In this document: positions 16,966-25,463 of the stretch, in pieces
Layout of the letters: every line of letters starts with the position of its first letter
Position numbering within the stretch: the stretch's first letter is position 1
Assembly: GCA_902589115.1 (NCBI GenBank)
Contig: CACIRS010000006.1
Span: 1 to 49,185, forward strand
Reading direction: 5' to 3'
DNA length: 49,185 bases
Source of the DNA: an uncultured Prochlorococcus sp.
GTDB lineage: Bacteria; Cyanobacteriota; Cyanobacteriia; PCC-6307; Cyanobiaceae
Made by a program: the position numbers and the translations under genes
Notes under the pieces: model-generated
The model's database searches: none
Seen by the model: the letters and a program-made list of their open reading frames with translations, nothing else
Told to the model about the DNA's origin: nothing

Positions 16966-18105
16966 ATGCATGTTTTGGGCCTAATGAGTGGCACCAGCGC
17001 GGATGGAGTTGATGCTGTTTTAGCAAGATTTGATGGTCAACCTTATAAGCCTATTTGGGCTCTCCTTAATCATGTTTCCTTGCCATATCCTCAATCACTC
17101 CGTAAGAGAGTATTAGATGCCGGACAGGGTTCAAAAATTAATAGTTCTGAATGGTTGGAGTTGGCTGAGTCAATTACAGAAGTACAAGCAGAAGCCGCAT
17201 TAGCCTGCGATCCTCACCTGAAATCAGAAATAGTTGGTTGTCACGGACAAACAATATGTCACCGTCCTCCTAGGAAAACCAATCGAGGTGCAAGCTTGCA
17301 ATTGTTACAAGCTCCTTTGCTTGCAAAACTTTTAGCTCGTCCTGTTATTTATGACTTTCGAAGTAAAGATCTTGCAAATGGTGGTGAAGGTGCTCCTTTA
17401 ACGCCTTTAGCAGATGAAGCTTTAATGGGCAGATTTGGTGGTTGGCGTGCAGTTTTAAATCTTGGTGGAATTGCCAATATCACTTTGATCCCCCCGAACA
17501 AAGGTCCTGAACGTTTAGCGAATGTTCTTGGTTGGGATGCAGGTCCGGCTAATAGTCTGATAGATCTTGCAGTCCACAAACTTACAAATGGAGCACTTGA
17601 GTTTGATAGAGATGGATTGATAGCTAAATCAGGTACACCCCATTTGCCTTCTATTGAGAATTGGTTGAAAGAACCTTTTTTTCAACGATCACCTCCGAAG
17701 TCGACTGGTAGGGAAACTTTTGGTCTACTTGATCTTGAAAGGCGTTTTGCTCAGATGCCTTTACTTTCTAGAGAGAACTTGATTGCAACCATTACTTGTT
17801 TTACTTCCTCGATTGTTGTTCAAGATTTAAACAATATATTCAGAACCGACTTAATCCGACCTGTCGAATTATTGGTCTCTGGAGGAGGCTCTAGGAATCA
17901 AGCAATATTGAAAGATTTACGCATGAAATGTAAAGGAATTAGAGTTTTAACAACGGAAGAATATGGGATTCCAGTACAAGCTAGAGAGGCCTTAGCTTTT
18001 GCCCTGTTTAGTTGGTGGCATACTCTTAACTATCCATGCCCAACTTATTCGTTAACTGGAGTTAATAGGCCCCTTGTAATGGGCATTCGAGTGAACCCTA
18101 ATTAA
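16966..18105 (+). CDS. anmK: Anhydro-N-acetylmuramic acid kinase
   Basis: AnmK opens and phosphorylates 1,6-anhydro-MurNAc to MurNAc-6-phosphate during peptidoglycan recycling. The product (379 aa) begins [20 protein letters not shown], the hallmark ATP-binding start of the family, followed by [11 protein letters not shown] and [20 protein letters not shown], and later [24 protein letters not shown] and [10 protein letters not shown]. The start is ATG 16966; a TTG directly before it is less likely. It lies 3 nt after trkA and is probably co-transcribed. A NagZ-like GH3 enzyme at 42.8 kb could supply its substrate, although the two genes are not adjacent. Confidence 0.95.
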   Translation: MHVLGLMSGTSADGVDAVLARFDGQPYKPIWALLNHVSLPYPQSLRKRVLDAGQGSKINSSEWLELAESITEVQAEAALACDPHLKSEIVGCHGQTICHRPPRKTNRGASLQLLQAPLLAKLLARPVIYDFRSKDLANGGEGAPLTPLADEALMGRFGGWRAVLNLGGIANITLIPPNKGPERLANVLGWDAGPANSLIDLAVHKLTNGALEFDRDGLIAKSGTPHLPSIENWLKEPFFQRSPPKSTGRETFGLLDLERRFAQMPLLSRENLIATITCFTSSIVVQDLNNIFRTDLIRPVELLVSGGGSRNQAILKDLRMKCKGIRVLTTEEYGIPVQAREALAFALFSWWHTLNYPCPTYSLTGVNRPLVMGIRVNPN

Positions 18106-18143
18106 TTAGTTGGGTTGCCATCCTTCTCAGGTTGCATTCAGTC

Positions 18144-18434
18144 TTAGCGTGGTCGATAGAACCTGAGACGACGACGCGCACCTTTTAATCGTTTTATTTC
18201 TTGTGCTTCTAATGCAGATCTGAATCCCTCAGTGCTATTGGGAGTTTGACTTGGCATGTTTGCTTCCGAATAACGACGGACACCTTCCTGAATAATTACT
18301 TTTGCCATATTGCTAACTGTTCGGGATTCTTTTTTGGCTAATGCAGCGAGTTGATTGCACAACTCTTCAGGAAGAACCACTTGGACTCTTGGAGATTTAG
18401 GTTTTCCGCTTGAAGAGTTTTGCCTGGTTGCCAC
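18144..18434 (-). CDS. Ribbon-helix-helix (CopG-like) DNA-binding protein
   Basis: The segment PKSPRVQVVLPEELCNQLA, followed by KKESRTVSNMAKVIIQEGVRRY, is a ribbon-helix-helix fold, the type used by CopG/MetJ repressors and many antitoxins. The C-terminal tail is rich in Arg and Lys (KRLKGARRRLRFYRPR). I choose GTG 18434 (96 aa, starting MATRQNSSSGK) because the domain begins soon after it. The same frame stays open without a stop to a GTG at 18707, so a 187-aa form is possible. No toxin gene was seen beside it, so an antitoxin role is not supported. It converges on anmK with 38 nt between stops. Confidence 0.75.
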   Translation of the reverse strand: MATRQNSSSGKPKSPRVQVVLPEELCNQLAALAKKESRTVSNMAKVIIQEGVRRYSEANMPSQTPNSTEGFRSALEAQEIKRLKGARRRLRFYRPR

Positions 18435-18696
18435 TACCCATTCAAAGTAACGGTTAATAAGTAGTGTACAGAGGTGTGCAAGGATAGTATCCAGGAGTAT
18501 GCTAATTATCGAAGTGTTTTTTCTGTCCTCATAGAGGCAAATCAAACCAGAGGATCGTTCAATGACTAAACCAATGCTTTCAGCTTCATCAGGAACAAAG
18601 ACTTCACAAAATATTGCTTCACGCTCAAGACCTTCTATGAAGCGTCGGAGAAGCTCTCGAACAAATAAAGAGCAAAGTGATGTTTTGGTTTCAGCA

Positions 18697-18918
18697 GTGA
18701 TCAGCACCTATTTGCTGACGCACCTTCACCATTTGCTTCAACGTGCTGAATATGGCGCTACTAAGGAAGGACGAGTTTCACAGGCTAATAACTTTGCTCA
18801 ATTGAGAAAAGTTTTGTGCATGGATGCTCGAAGTATGGAGGATGCATCTGCAGTTGGCACCAATGATGGAGACTCAGATAATTTGACTGAATGCAAAATT
18901 GGGCCAAAAGCAGCTTGA
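18697..18918 (+). CDS. Possible small hypothetical protein (73 aa)
   Basis: A frame from GTG 18697 to TGA 18916 encodes a product beginning MISTYLLTHLHHLLQRAEYG, with a helical first half and an acidic, polar tail (ASAVGTNDGDSDNL). Its stop abuts an ATG of the Nif11-type gene frame, hinting at an operon. The same frame is open back to ATG 18562, but that part is Ser/Arg-rich and looks like antisense noise. The opposite strand is also open from 18707 leftward, so only one of the two can be the real coding strand where they overlap. No family was recognised. Confidence 0.35.
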   Translation: MISTYLLTHLHHLLQRAEYGATKEGRVSQANNFAQLRKVLCMDARSMEDASAVGTNDGDSDNLTECKIGPKAA

Positions 18919-18948
18919 ATGAATATTCTTAGGAAAACTTTTTTCCCT

Positions 18949-19182
18949 ATGAGTAGCAGTAATGCGTCAGAGCTTTATAAACGTATTCAGCAAGACCCTG
19001 AACATACTCAGGCATTATTTAGACAGGCCTTACAGGACCCAAAGGGTGCTTTGCAAGCTATCTGCGAGTTTGGCCAAGCCTTGAATTTACCTGTGACGGA
19101 AGATGAGGTTAAGCAACATTTAGCGAATATGGATGATGCAGACACCAAGCAATGGTTGATTAAGGCAAGAGGAGGCCTTTAG
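18949..19182 (+). CDS. Nif11-like leader-type small protein without a core peptide
   Basis: The 77-aa product has a Nif11 (N11P-type) domain: SELYKRIQQDPEHTQALFRQ, then AICEFGQALNLPVTEDEVKQ, the pattern of leader peptides used for prochlorosins and related modified peptides and also found in stand-alone proteins. It ends KARGGL: the Gly-Gly that normally marks leader cleavage is followed by one residue and two tandem TAG stops. No core region, LanM-type enzyme or peptidase-exporter is visible nearby. I start at ATG 18949; an in-frame ATG at 18919 gives ten more residues. It may be a decayed precursor or a Nif11 protein with another role. Confidence 0.8.
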   Translation: MSSSNASELYKRIQQDPEHTQALFRQALQDPKGALQAICEFGQALNLPVTEDEVKQHLANMDDADTKQWLIKARGGL

Positions 19183-19204
19183 TAGTAGGAGAGATTAGTT
19201 GAAT

Positions 19205-19357
19205 TTATTTTTGATCTTCTTTTTTGATTAACTCAAGAGATGGATTATTTCTTTGGTCATATCCTCCTCCTCCTGCCAGACTCCAAAAAAACCAATAGCT
19301 TGGAATTGCTAGAGCTGCAGCCAAAACCAGAGCAGTGATTTGTTCTAGTTTCAACAT
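19205..19357 (-). CDS. One-helix membrane protein, 50 aa
   Basis: A short leftward ORF from ATG 19357 to TAA 19205 encodes MLKLEQITALVLAAALAIPS, followed by YWFFWSLAGGGGYDQRNNPS and a charged tail LELIKKEDQK. It has one clear transmembrane helix (about residues 7-28), a Gly4 turn and a hydrophilic C-terminus, the layout of many small thylakoid or membrane-complex subunits. It lies alone between the Nif11-type gene and the ABC-F gene, on the opposite strand to both. I cannot match it to a named photosystem, cytochrome b6f or NDH-1 subunit. Confidence 0.65.
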   Translation of the reverse strand: MLKLEQITALVLAAALAIPSYWFFWSLAGGGGYDQRNNPSLELIKKEDQK

Positions 19358-19436
19358 GGCTGTGATTCAGCAATGGGCTTTATCCAGTTTGCCTGTGTGT
19401 GAAGCAGGATGATGGTCATAAAGTTGCTTTTTTGCA

Positions 19437-21161
19437 GTGCTGCGGCTTGAGAATGTTGGTAAGGTCTATCCGACTTCAGAAGTTCTGAGAGATATCACAT
19501 GGGAAGTTAAGCAAGGAGATCGTATTGGTCTGGTTGGTGTCAATGGCGCAGGCAAATCCACTCAATTAAAAATAATTGCAGGTCTAGAAGAAGCAAGTAG
19601 CGGAAAAATTTTGCGTCAAGGTGATCCACGCATTGCTTATCTAAAACAAGAGTTTGATGTTGACTCAACAAGAACAGTAAGAGAAGAACTTTTTCAAGCT
19701 TTTGGAGATGCAGCATTAGTGCTGAGTCAACAGAAAATAGTTGAAGAGAAAATGGCATCAGAACGTGCAATGCAAGATGCGCAATATCTTGATGATTTGA
19801 TCAAAGAATTAAGCTTTCTTCAAAGTCGTTATGAGGCAATACATGGCTATGAGCTTGAATCACAGATAGAAAAACTATTACCTACTATTGGATTTAAATC
19901 TCAAGAAGCAGATCAACTTGTTGGTTATTATTCTGGGGGATGGCAAATGAGGATTGCATTAGGCAAAATTATTTTGCAAGAACCAGACCTTCTTTTGTTA
20001 GATGAACCTACGAATCATTTAGATTTAGATACTATTGAATGGTTAGAAACTTATTTAATTAATCAGTCTTCCGCGATGGTTATAATTAGTCATGATCGTA
20101 CATTTCTTGATAAGATATGCACTCAAATTGTATCTACTGAGAGAGGAATTTCTAAATCCTATATCGGTAATTATTCATCTTATATAGAGCAAAAAAGAAT
20201 ATCTGAACAGTCTATTCAATCAGCATATGAAAGACAGCAAAAGGAACTGGCTACTCAACAGGCTTATGTTGATAGATTTCGGGCAAGTGCAACTAGAAGC
20301 ACTCAAGCTAAAAGCCGTGAAAAGCTATTGGAAAAAGTTGAGAAGATAGAAGCACCTATATCAAACTTAGAAGGTCCAAAGTTCTATTTTGCACCTGCTC
20401 CTAGATCTGGTAATCAGGTAGCCTTAATTCAAGACTTAACTCATACATATGGAGATAAGATATTATTCTTAGGTGCTAATCTTGAAGTTAATCCTGGAGA
20501 ACGAATTGCTCTTATAGGTCCGAATGGATCCGGAAAATCCACTTTACTTCGATTATTAATGGGATTAGAAGAATCAGATGAAGGGACTATCAAGTTAGGG
20601 CCTCATAATGTAATACCTTCATATTTTGAGCAGAATCAAGCAGATGCACTTGATCTTGATAAAACGGTTATTGATACAATGTTTGAAGCTGTTCCGGACT
20701 GGACGCAAACAAAAGTGCGTTCACTCTTAGGAAGATTTGGCCTTGGTAAAGACTCAGTTTATAAAAATGTCAACAATCTTAGTGGAGGAGAAAAAGCAAG
20801 GTTAGCTCTTTCTTTAATGCTTGTGAAACCTTCTAATTTACTGATGTTAGATGAACCTACTAATCATCTTGATATTCCTTCTAAAGAAATGTTAGAAGAT
20901 GCTTTAAGAGAATTTGATGGATCTGCTTTGATTATTTCTCATGACCGGTATTTTGTCTCACGTGTTGCAAATAGAATTGTTGAATTAAGGGATGGTGAAT
21001 TGATTCTTTATCAAGGAGATTATGCTTACTATTTAGAGAAAAAAGAAGATGAGAAAATTGCTGCAGAAGAAGCAATAGCTTTAGCAGCTAGAGAAGCAAA
21101 GCGTCTTGCGAATAAATCGCGCCAAAGAAAAAAAAAGGCAGGTAAAAATAAGCATTATTAA
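19437..21161 (+). CDS. ABC-F family ATPase (ribosome-associated type)
   Basis: ABC-F proteins have two ATPase domains and no membrane part, and most act on the ribosome in translation or antibiotic protection. The 574-aa product shows Walker A GVNGAGKST (about residue 36), signature YSGGWQMR (about 166) and Walker B LLLLDEPTNHLD (about 185) in the first half. The second half has GPNGSGKST (about 362), LSGGEKARLALS (about 448) and LLMLDEPTNHLD (about 470). Between them is the charged linker with AYVDRFRASATRSTQAKSRE, characteristic of the family. The C-terminus is basic (SRQRKKKAGKNKHY). Translation starts at GTG 19437. Its precise subfamily (Uup, EttA or YfmR-like) is not determined. Confidence 0.93.
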   Translation: MLRLENVGKVYPTSEVLRDITWEVKQGDRIGLVGVNGAGKSTQLKIIAGLEEASSGKILRQGDPRIAYLKQEFDVDSTRTVREELFQAFGDAALVLSQQKIVEEKMASERAMQDAQYLDDLIKELSFLQSRYEAIHGYELESQIEKLLPTIGFKSQEADQLVGYYSGGWQMRIALGKIILQEPDLLLLDEPTNHLDLDTIEWLETYLINQSSAMVIISHDRTFLDKICTQIVSTERGISKSYIGNYSSYIEQKRISEQSIQSAYERQQKELATQQAYVDRFRASATRSTQAKSREKLLEKVEKIEAPISNLEGPKFYFAPAPRSGNQVALIQDLTHTYGDKILFLGANLEVNPGERIALIGPNGSGKSTLLRLLMGLEESDEGTIKLGPHNVIPSYFEQNQADALDLDKTVIDTMFEAVPDWTQTKVRSLLGRFGLGKDSVYKNVNNLSGGEKARLALSLMLVKPSNLLMLDEPTNHLDIPSKEMLEDALREFDGSALIISHDRYFVSRVANRIVELRDGELILYQGDYAYYLEKKEDEKIAAEEAIALAAREAKRLANKSRQRKKKAGKNKHY

Positions 21162-21206
21162 AATATTAATTAGGATGCTAAAAAGCTTATTATTAAATTA
21201 ACTGAT

Positions 21207-22484
21207 TTACAGTCTATTGATTTGCCTTATATCTATAGGAGATATCAATAATATGAAACGTGAATCACCTCTTTTTACAGTAAACTTTAAAGGACGACCA
21301 ATGCCATTCCGATTAATTTCAGTTATCACATCCTTGGGCTGAATAATCTTTCTTTTTCCAACCAATCTAATTATATCTCCGACTTTAAGACCTCCTTTTT
21401 GAGCAGGACTATTAGGTAAAACAAACTTAACTATTGCACCTGTATTAGATAAATCTTTTCCTTGGAGATTTTCATATAACCTTTCTCCAAGACTAATTCC
21501 AATAATTGGATGAGAAGCTTGACCAAACTTGACTAATTGATTTGCTATTTCTTTAGCTCGATTAATTGGAATTGCAAAGCCCAAACCAGCTCCAGGTCCT
21601 GACCTTATTAGCGTATTGATACCTATGACTTCACCATTTGCATTGAGTAATGGTCCTCCAGAGTTTCCAGGATTAATTGCAGCATCTGTTTGAATTAAAT
21701 TGAGTCTTACCCCAGATATTCCTAGTTGAGAAACATTTCTATTTAGATTGCTAATGATTCCAAGTGTAACGGTGTTTTCAAGGCCAAATGGATTGCCCAC
21801 TGCAATTGCCCAATCTCCAACTACTACTTTGTCTGAATCACCTAATAATGCACTAGGCCATGGCCCATTTTCTTCTAGTTGAATTACTGCAAGGTCAGTT
21901 AATGGATCTTGCCCGACAACTTTTCCTTTAACTCTTCGACCATTAGACAATCCCACTACCAGTCGATTGGTTTTAGCTACCACATGGGAATTAGTAAGGA
22001 TTAAGCCATCTGGTGAAAAAATCACCCCACTTCCTTGATTATGTTCAATTCTTGATCGAGTTGTCCTGCCTCTTTCAAGTCCAAAAAAACGTTCCAGTTC
22101 AGGATCTAGAAATATTCCAGGCGGTAAATTGCTGAAATTTCTTGAAACTACTGTTCGTTGGGTTTCAATAGTTACTACTGCTGGCCCACTTTTTGCAACC
22201 GCGCCAGCTACAAATGACTTTTTATCAAGATCTTTATAAGGTAAAGCTTTAAGAGAGTTATGCGAGATATTTAAACTAAAAGGAAAAATTAAAAAACTGC
22301 AGGTTCCTAATATTAAAAGGAATGATGAAGATGATTTTTTTTTTATTTTTAAACCTATTTTATTAGAAATCCTTCTATATTTTTTGTTTAATTTTAGCAT
22401 CACTTTTACGAAATAGCTAGTCAACCAAGTCTTTTTCCTGGCTAAGCTTTTTAAGACCTTTAGTCTAATTATCATTCGAATCAT
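21207..22484 (-). CDS. HtrA/DegP-family serine protease with PDZ domain
   Basis: This is a periplasmic or lumenal quality-control protease (HhoA/HhoB/HtrA group). The trypsin-like triad is intact: H167 in LTNSHVVAK, D197 in DPLTDLAVIQL and S275 in INPGNSGGPLL. One PDZ domain follows (about 330-420, with PAQKGGLKVGDIIRLVGKR). The N-terminus is basic with a hydrophobic stretch at about 52-72 (SSSFLLILGTCSFLIFPFS), giving an uncleaved anchor or signal peptide. The frame begins at ATG 22484, but the ATG 22400 (MLKLNKKYRR) is also plausible. It converges on the ABC-F gene and diverges from the DUF2973 gene across a 227-bp promoter region. Confidence 0.94.
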   Translation of the reverse strand: MIRMIIRLKVLKSLARKKTWLTSYFVKVMLKLNKKYRRISNKIGLKIKKKSSSSFLLILGTCSFLIFPFSLNISHNSLKALPYKDLDKKSFVAGAVAKSGPAVVTIETQRTVVSRNFSNLPPGIFLDPELERFFGLERGRTTRSRIEHNQGSGVIFSPDGLILTNSHVVAKTNRLVVGLSNGRRVKGKVVGQDPLTDLAVIQLEENGPWPSALLGDSDKVVVGDWAIAVGNPFGLENTVTLGIISNLNRNVSQLGISGVRLNLIQTDAAINPGNSGGPLLNANGEVIGINTLIRSGPGAGLGFAIPINRAKEIANQLVKFGQASHPIIGISLGERLYENLQGKDLSNTGAIVKFVLPNSPAQKGGLKVGDIIRLVGKRKIIQPKDVITEINRNGIGRPLKFTVKRGDSRFILLISPIDIRQINRL

Positions 22485-22711
22485 TTAAAATTTAATTAGA
22501 CAGAATTTCTAATGGAATTGTCTATTATGATCCATCTTGATAATTATTGTGACAACCTTGGCAAATTCAATTTAATAATAAAACAATCAAAGATTCACCT
22601 GGTGTGAAAATGGCCTATATGGTCATTACTAACATCATTCACAATTGCCCATGCTTTATGAATAGACTTGATGTCTCAAGTTTAGACCTTTTATAAGCGG
22701 CATTTTTCATC

Positions 22712-22987
22712 ATGGTGGGATCGTTTCTTCAAGTTTTGTACGGTTTAGGGGTACTGTTTTTGCTTTGGCAAGCTTTTCGAGTAATTAGCAGAGGCTGGCT
22801 TCAGAATCGAAATCAAATCAATTTTCCTAAACCCCAGGCTGGGAAAATGAATGATGATCGCACTGGAAGACTGACTGTTCATCCTGAGCTTCTGGATGAA
22901 GAAGGCCGCATTACTGATGAAGAGTTACTTACAGTGAGATTCTCAGAGGATATTGATCCTCCTCAAGAGGCAGAAACCTCAACTTAA
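22712..22987 (+). CDS. DUF2973 family small membrane-anchored protein
   Basis: This 91-aa cyanobacterial protein has one N-terminal transmembrane helix (GSFLQVLYGLGVLFLLWQAF, residues 3-22). A soluble tail follows with the family-typical DDRTGRLTVHPELLDEEGRI and ITDEELLTVRFSED. These are the recognisable DUF2973 sequences; the function is unknown. The start is ATG 22712. It is the first gene of a rightward group that continues with the 23048 gene, hli and xseAB, and it diverges from the HtrA-type protease. Confidence 0.85.
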   Translation: MVGSFLQVLYGLGVLFLLWQAFRVISRGWLQNRNQINFPKPQAGKMNDDRTGRLTVHPELLDEEGRITDEELLTVRFSEDIDPPQEAETST

Positions 22988-23047
22988 TTAGTTTGAGGAA
23001 GCTTTAGTCTCTGGAGAATTAAACAAGACTCGAATGGGGGGGAACTG

Positions 23048-23431
23048 TTGGATCAAAGAACACGCATTGTGGCTGCAGTTATCAAAGCTGTGAAATTGCC
23101 TCCAAGATTTCGTCTGAAACTATTGAAAGAGGATCCTGTGCGTCTTGAATTAAGTCTGACGCCGTCGTATGGAAAGCAACCAATACAAGTTGGTTTGGTT
23201 GAGTCACTAGATCTTGTTGCTAGACGAGATCGTGAAGGCCGCATTCCAAGAGATTTGCAAGGCACTTGGGATTGGACTGTTCGTCATGGTGAAGTCAGCA
23301 CTGGTGGCTGGAATCCTTTTCTGAAAGAGGCTCTTCAAACAATGTTTGAAACTGGCCTGCCCGCCATTATCTATGAAGAATCCACTGGTGAGGTTTATCA
23401 TCCTGTCGATGGGGCCCGTCATGTTCGCTGA
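23048..23431 (+). CDS. Conserved cyanobacterial hypothetical protein, 127 aa
   Basis: The protein is soluble and lacks membrane segments. It begins MDQRTRIVAAVIKAVKLPPR and contains DREGRIPRDLQGTWDWTVRH followed by GEVSTGGWNPFLKEAL. I recognise the overall type as a conserved cyanobacterial protein but not a functional family. The only usable start is TTG 23048, preceded by a G-rich stretch (GGGGGGAAC) that may act as ribosome binding site. It lies 60 nt after the DUF2973 gene. The spacer of 95 nt before hli holds no other gene. Confidence 0.75.
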   Translation: MDQRTRIVAAVIKAVKLPPRFRLKLLKEDPVRLELSLTPSYGKQPIQVGLVESLDLVARRDREGRIPRDLQGTWDWTVRHGEVSTGGWNPFLKEALQTMFETGLPAIIYEESTGEVYHPVDGARHVR

Positions 23432-23526
23432 ATACAGGCTTTATGAATTGCTAAATTGGATTTATAATGTTTATGCATTATTGTCTCTAAAATTTCTTAG
23501 AGCACAGGATATTTATTTCACTTGTC

Positions 23527-23673
23527 ATGCCTGACAATTTTGAGCCTAGATTTGGTTTCGTCAATTTTGCAGAGACCTGGAATGGTCGACTAGCAATGAT
23601 TGGAATAGTTATTGGTTTAAGTACAGAACTATTAACTGGTCAGGGAATACTGGGTCAGATGGGATTGGGGTGA
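23527..23673 (+). CDS. hli: High-light-inducible protein (HLIP, one-helix CAB-like)
   Basis: HLIPs are small thylakoid proteins that bind chlorophyll and carotenoid and protect photosystem assembly under light stress. This 48-aa protein reads MPDNFEPRFGFVNFAETWNG and then RLAMIGIVIGLSTELLTGQG. The diagnostic chlorophyll-binding motif ExxNGRxAMxG is complete (E16, N19, G20, R21, A23, M24, G26) inside the single transmembrane helix. The short C-terminus ends GILGQMGLG. The gene is followed after 4 nt by an ATG of another frame, which soon meets a stop. Confidence 0.93.
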   Translation: MPDNFEPRFGFVNFAETWNGRLAMIGIVIGLSTELLTGQGILGQMGLG

Positions 23674-23782
23674 CCACATGAGAACCGTAAATTTTTCTTA
23701 GGATCAGGAATTTGTTTTAAATGAGCATTTTGAAGACATTAAAAACTATTTATCAGTTAGAGAGCGAGTTCTCTATGATTCT

Positions 23783-23965
23783 TTGATTGTGCGTAATTTT
23801 TTCGCCACTAATCGTCGAGATGGTGCTCGAATGATTAGTAGTGCTTTATTAGTTTTTACAATAGGTGCAACGCAAATAGATCATGGTTGGGGGCAATTTT
23901 TAACTGTTTTGAGTATGACTGTATGTATTTTTTGGGGCATAGCTTATAGAAAACTTGACCGCTGA
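23783..23965 (+). CDS. Conserved membrane protein downstream of hli; 5' end disrupted or non-standard start
   Basis: The 60-aa minimum product from TTG 23783 carries two hydrophobic helices (SSALLVFTIGATQI and FLTVLSMTVCIFWGIAY) and ends at 23965, overlapping the xseA start by 11 nt. The same frame is open back to 23702 and encodes a plausible amphipathic N-terminus (EHFEDIKNYLSVRERVLYDS). An ATG at 23678, just after hli, is in frame too but is cut off by a TAG at 23699-23701. There is no ATG, GTG or TTG between that TAG and 23783. So either the protein is shortened, a rare start codon is used, or the gene has a nonsense mutation or sequence error. Confidence 0.6.
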   Translation: MIVRNFFATNRRDGARMISSALLVFTIGATQIDHGWGQFLTVLSMTVCIFWGIAYRKLDR

Positions 23966-25109
23966 ATCTTTACCTACTTATTCAGTTAGTGAGCTGAATG
24001 GGGCTATAGGAAATCTTCTTGAAAGAGGATTTGCTCCTCGTTTTTTAGTTAATGCTTCTGTTGCAAAGGCTCAATTAAAAAAAGGACATTTGTGGCTGAC
24101 GTTGACTGATAGTGAATCAAGCATTACAGGTGTTATTTGGTCATCAAAATTAAAAACCTTGAATTTCAGACCGAATGAATCTGATGGTGTTTTGGTAATA
24201 GGCAAGCTTAATTTTTGGAAGGCTAGAGCTAGTTTAGCTATTCAAGTTTTAGATATTCGCCCTAGTCTTTCTACTGTTTTGAGAAAGTTCGAAGTAGTTA
24301 GAACTTTGTTGATGGAAGAAGGCCTAATTGATGAGGCAAGACGAAGACCTTTACCAACTTGCCCTAATTGTATTGCAATCTTAACTAGTTCACCTAGCTC
24401 AGCTTTAGCTGATATCCTCCGCACTGGTAAGGAAAGATGGCCTTTGACTCAGTTGATAGTGGTACCGATTCCCGTTCAAGGTGATGTTGCTAATAAAATT
24501 AGATTCGCACTTCAAAAAATTTTGAAATATCAAACAAAATTTTCTTTTGAGGCTATTGTTTTAGCAAGAGGCGGAGGCAATCGAGAAGATCTAATGGTTT
24601 TTGATGATGAAGAGCTTTGTAGGGAAGTAGCAAATTATCCTTTACCAGTAGTTACCGGATTGGGGCATGAAGATGATTTAACTGTTGCTGACTTGGTATC
24701 TGATTATCGAGCAGCTACTCCTACTGCTGCAATTGCAGCTTTGCTTCCTAGCAAAGAATCAGCTTTCTTTGAGTGTTTACAAAGAAAAAAAAGGTTGAAT
24801 GATAATTTTATTTTGCTTATACGTAATCGTCGTCAAGCATTATTAAATTATCAGGCATTGTTAAAGAACCAATCACCTTTGAAAGTAATTTCTAGATATT
24901 CTAATAGGCTACAAGATAAAAATAAATTATTATTTGCTTTATCTCCTTATAGGTGGCTAGATAGAGGGTTTGCAATTGTTAGAAATAAATTGGGAATTAT
25001 AATTAGAAGCATTGATCAAGTAAAACTTTCTGAAGAAGTATCCATAGAATTAGTGGACGGAGAGATCGAATCTATTGCAAACAATATAAATTCCAAGGCG
25101 TTAGATTAG
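23955..25109 (+). CDS. xseA: Exodeoxyribonuclease VII large subunit
   Basis: XseA with XseB forms exonuclease VII, which degrades single-stranded DNA from both ends in repair. The 384-aa protein has an N-terminal OB-fold (YSVSELNGAIGNLLERGF through HLWLTLTDSESSITGVIW) and the conserved catalytic core (IAILTSSPSSALADIL; IVLARGGGNREDLMVFDDEEL; YPLPVVTGLGHEDDLTVADLV; YRAATPTAAIA). It is shorter than E. coli XseA (456 aa), mainly in the coiled-coil C-terminal half. Translation starts at TTG 23955, 11 nt inside the upstream gene. xseB follows after 23 nt. Confidence 0.95.
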   Translation: MTAESLPTYSVSELNGAIGNLLERGFAPRFLVNASVAKAQLKKGHLWLTLTDSESSITGVIWSSKLKTLNFRPNESDGVLVIGKLNFWKARASLAIQVLDIRPSLSTVLRKFEVVRTLLMEEGLIDEARRRPLPTCPNCIAILTSSPSSALADILRTGKERWPLTQLIVVPIPVQGDVANKIRFALQKILKYQTKFSFEAIVLARGGGNREDLMVFDDEELCREVANYPLPVVTGLGHEDDLTVADLVSDYRAATPTAAIAALLPSKESAFFECLQRKKRLNDNFILLIRNRRQALLNYQALLKNQSPLKVISRYSNRLQDKNKLLFALSPYRWLDRGFAIVRNKLGIIIRSIDQVKLSEEVSIELVDGEIESIANNINSKALD

Positions 25110-25132
25110 TTCTAATGATATAATTTTATTTT

Positions 25133-25411
25133 ATGACTTCTAATCACAAGAAAAAAAGAAATAAGTCTAATGATTTAAAGGAAAAAATTACTGAAATAGA
25201 AATATTGTTTCGAGATCAAATCAAAACTATGGCCTATGAAGATTCACTTATGGAGCTAGATTCTCTTTTGGAAAAACTTCAGAATGATAGTATTTCTCTA
25301 GAAGAACTTCAGACAGCTTACATTAAGGCTAAAATATATCTAGAGCATTGTGAAAATCTTCTAAGAAAAGTAGAACAGGATGTTTTAACACTTGATTTGG
25401 AAGATGAATAA
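25133..25411 (+). CDS. xseB: Exodeoxyribonuclease VII small subunit
   Basis: XseB is the small helical subunit that activates XseA. The 92-aa product has the family core at about 34-85: AYEDSLMELDSLLEKLQNDS, then ISLEELQTAYIKAKIYLEHC, a two-helix coiled coil. Compared with the typical 70-80 residues it has a longer, lysine-rich N-terminus (NHKKKRNKSNDLKEK). The start is ATG 25133, 23 nt after xseA, and the two subunits are made from one transcript. Confidence 0.92.
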   Translation: MTSNHKKKRNKSNDLKEKITEIEILFRDQIKTMAYEDSLMELDSLLEKLQNDSISLEELQTAYIKAKIYLEHCENLLRKVEQDVLTLDLEDE

Positions 25412-25463
25412 TCAAATATTGAAAAGTATTTAAATTTTTGATAAAAAGTTTGGATAATTTTGA

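Noticed and set aside
18144-18434. RHH gene as an antitoxin of a toxin-antitoxin pair
   Set aside because: No toxin-like ORF adjoins it on the same strand; the neighbours are anmK and unrelated small genes.
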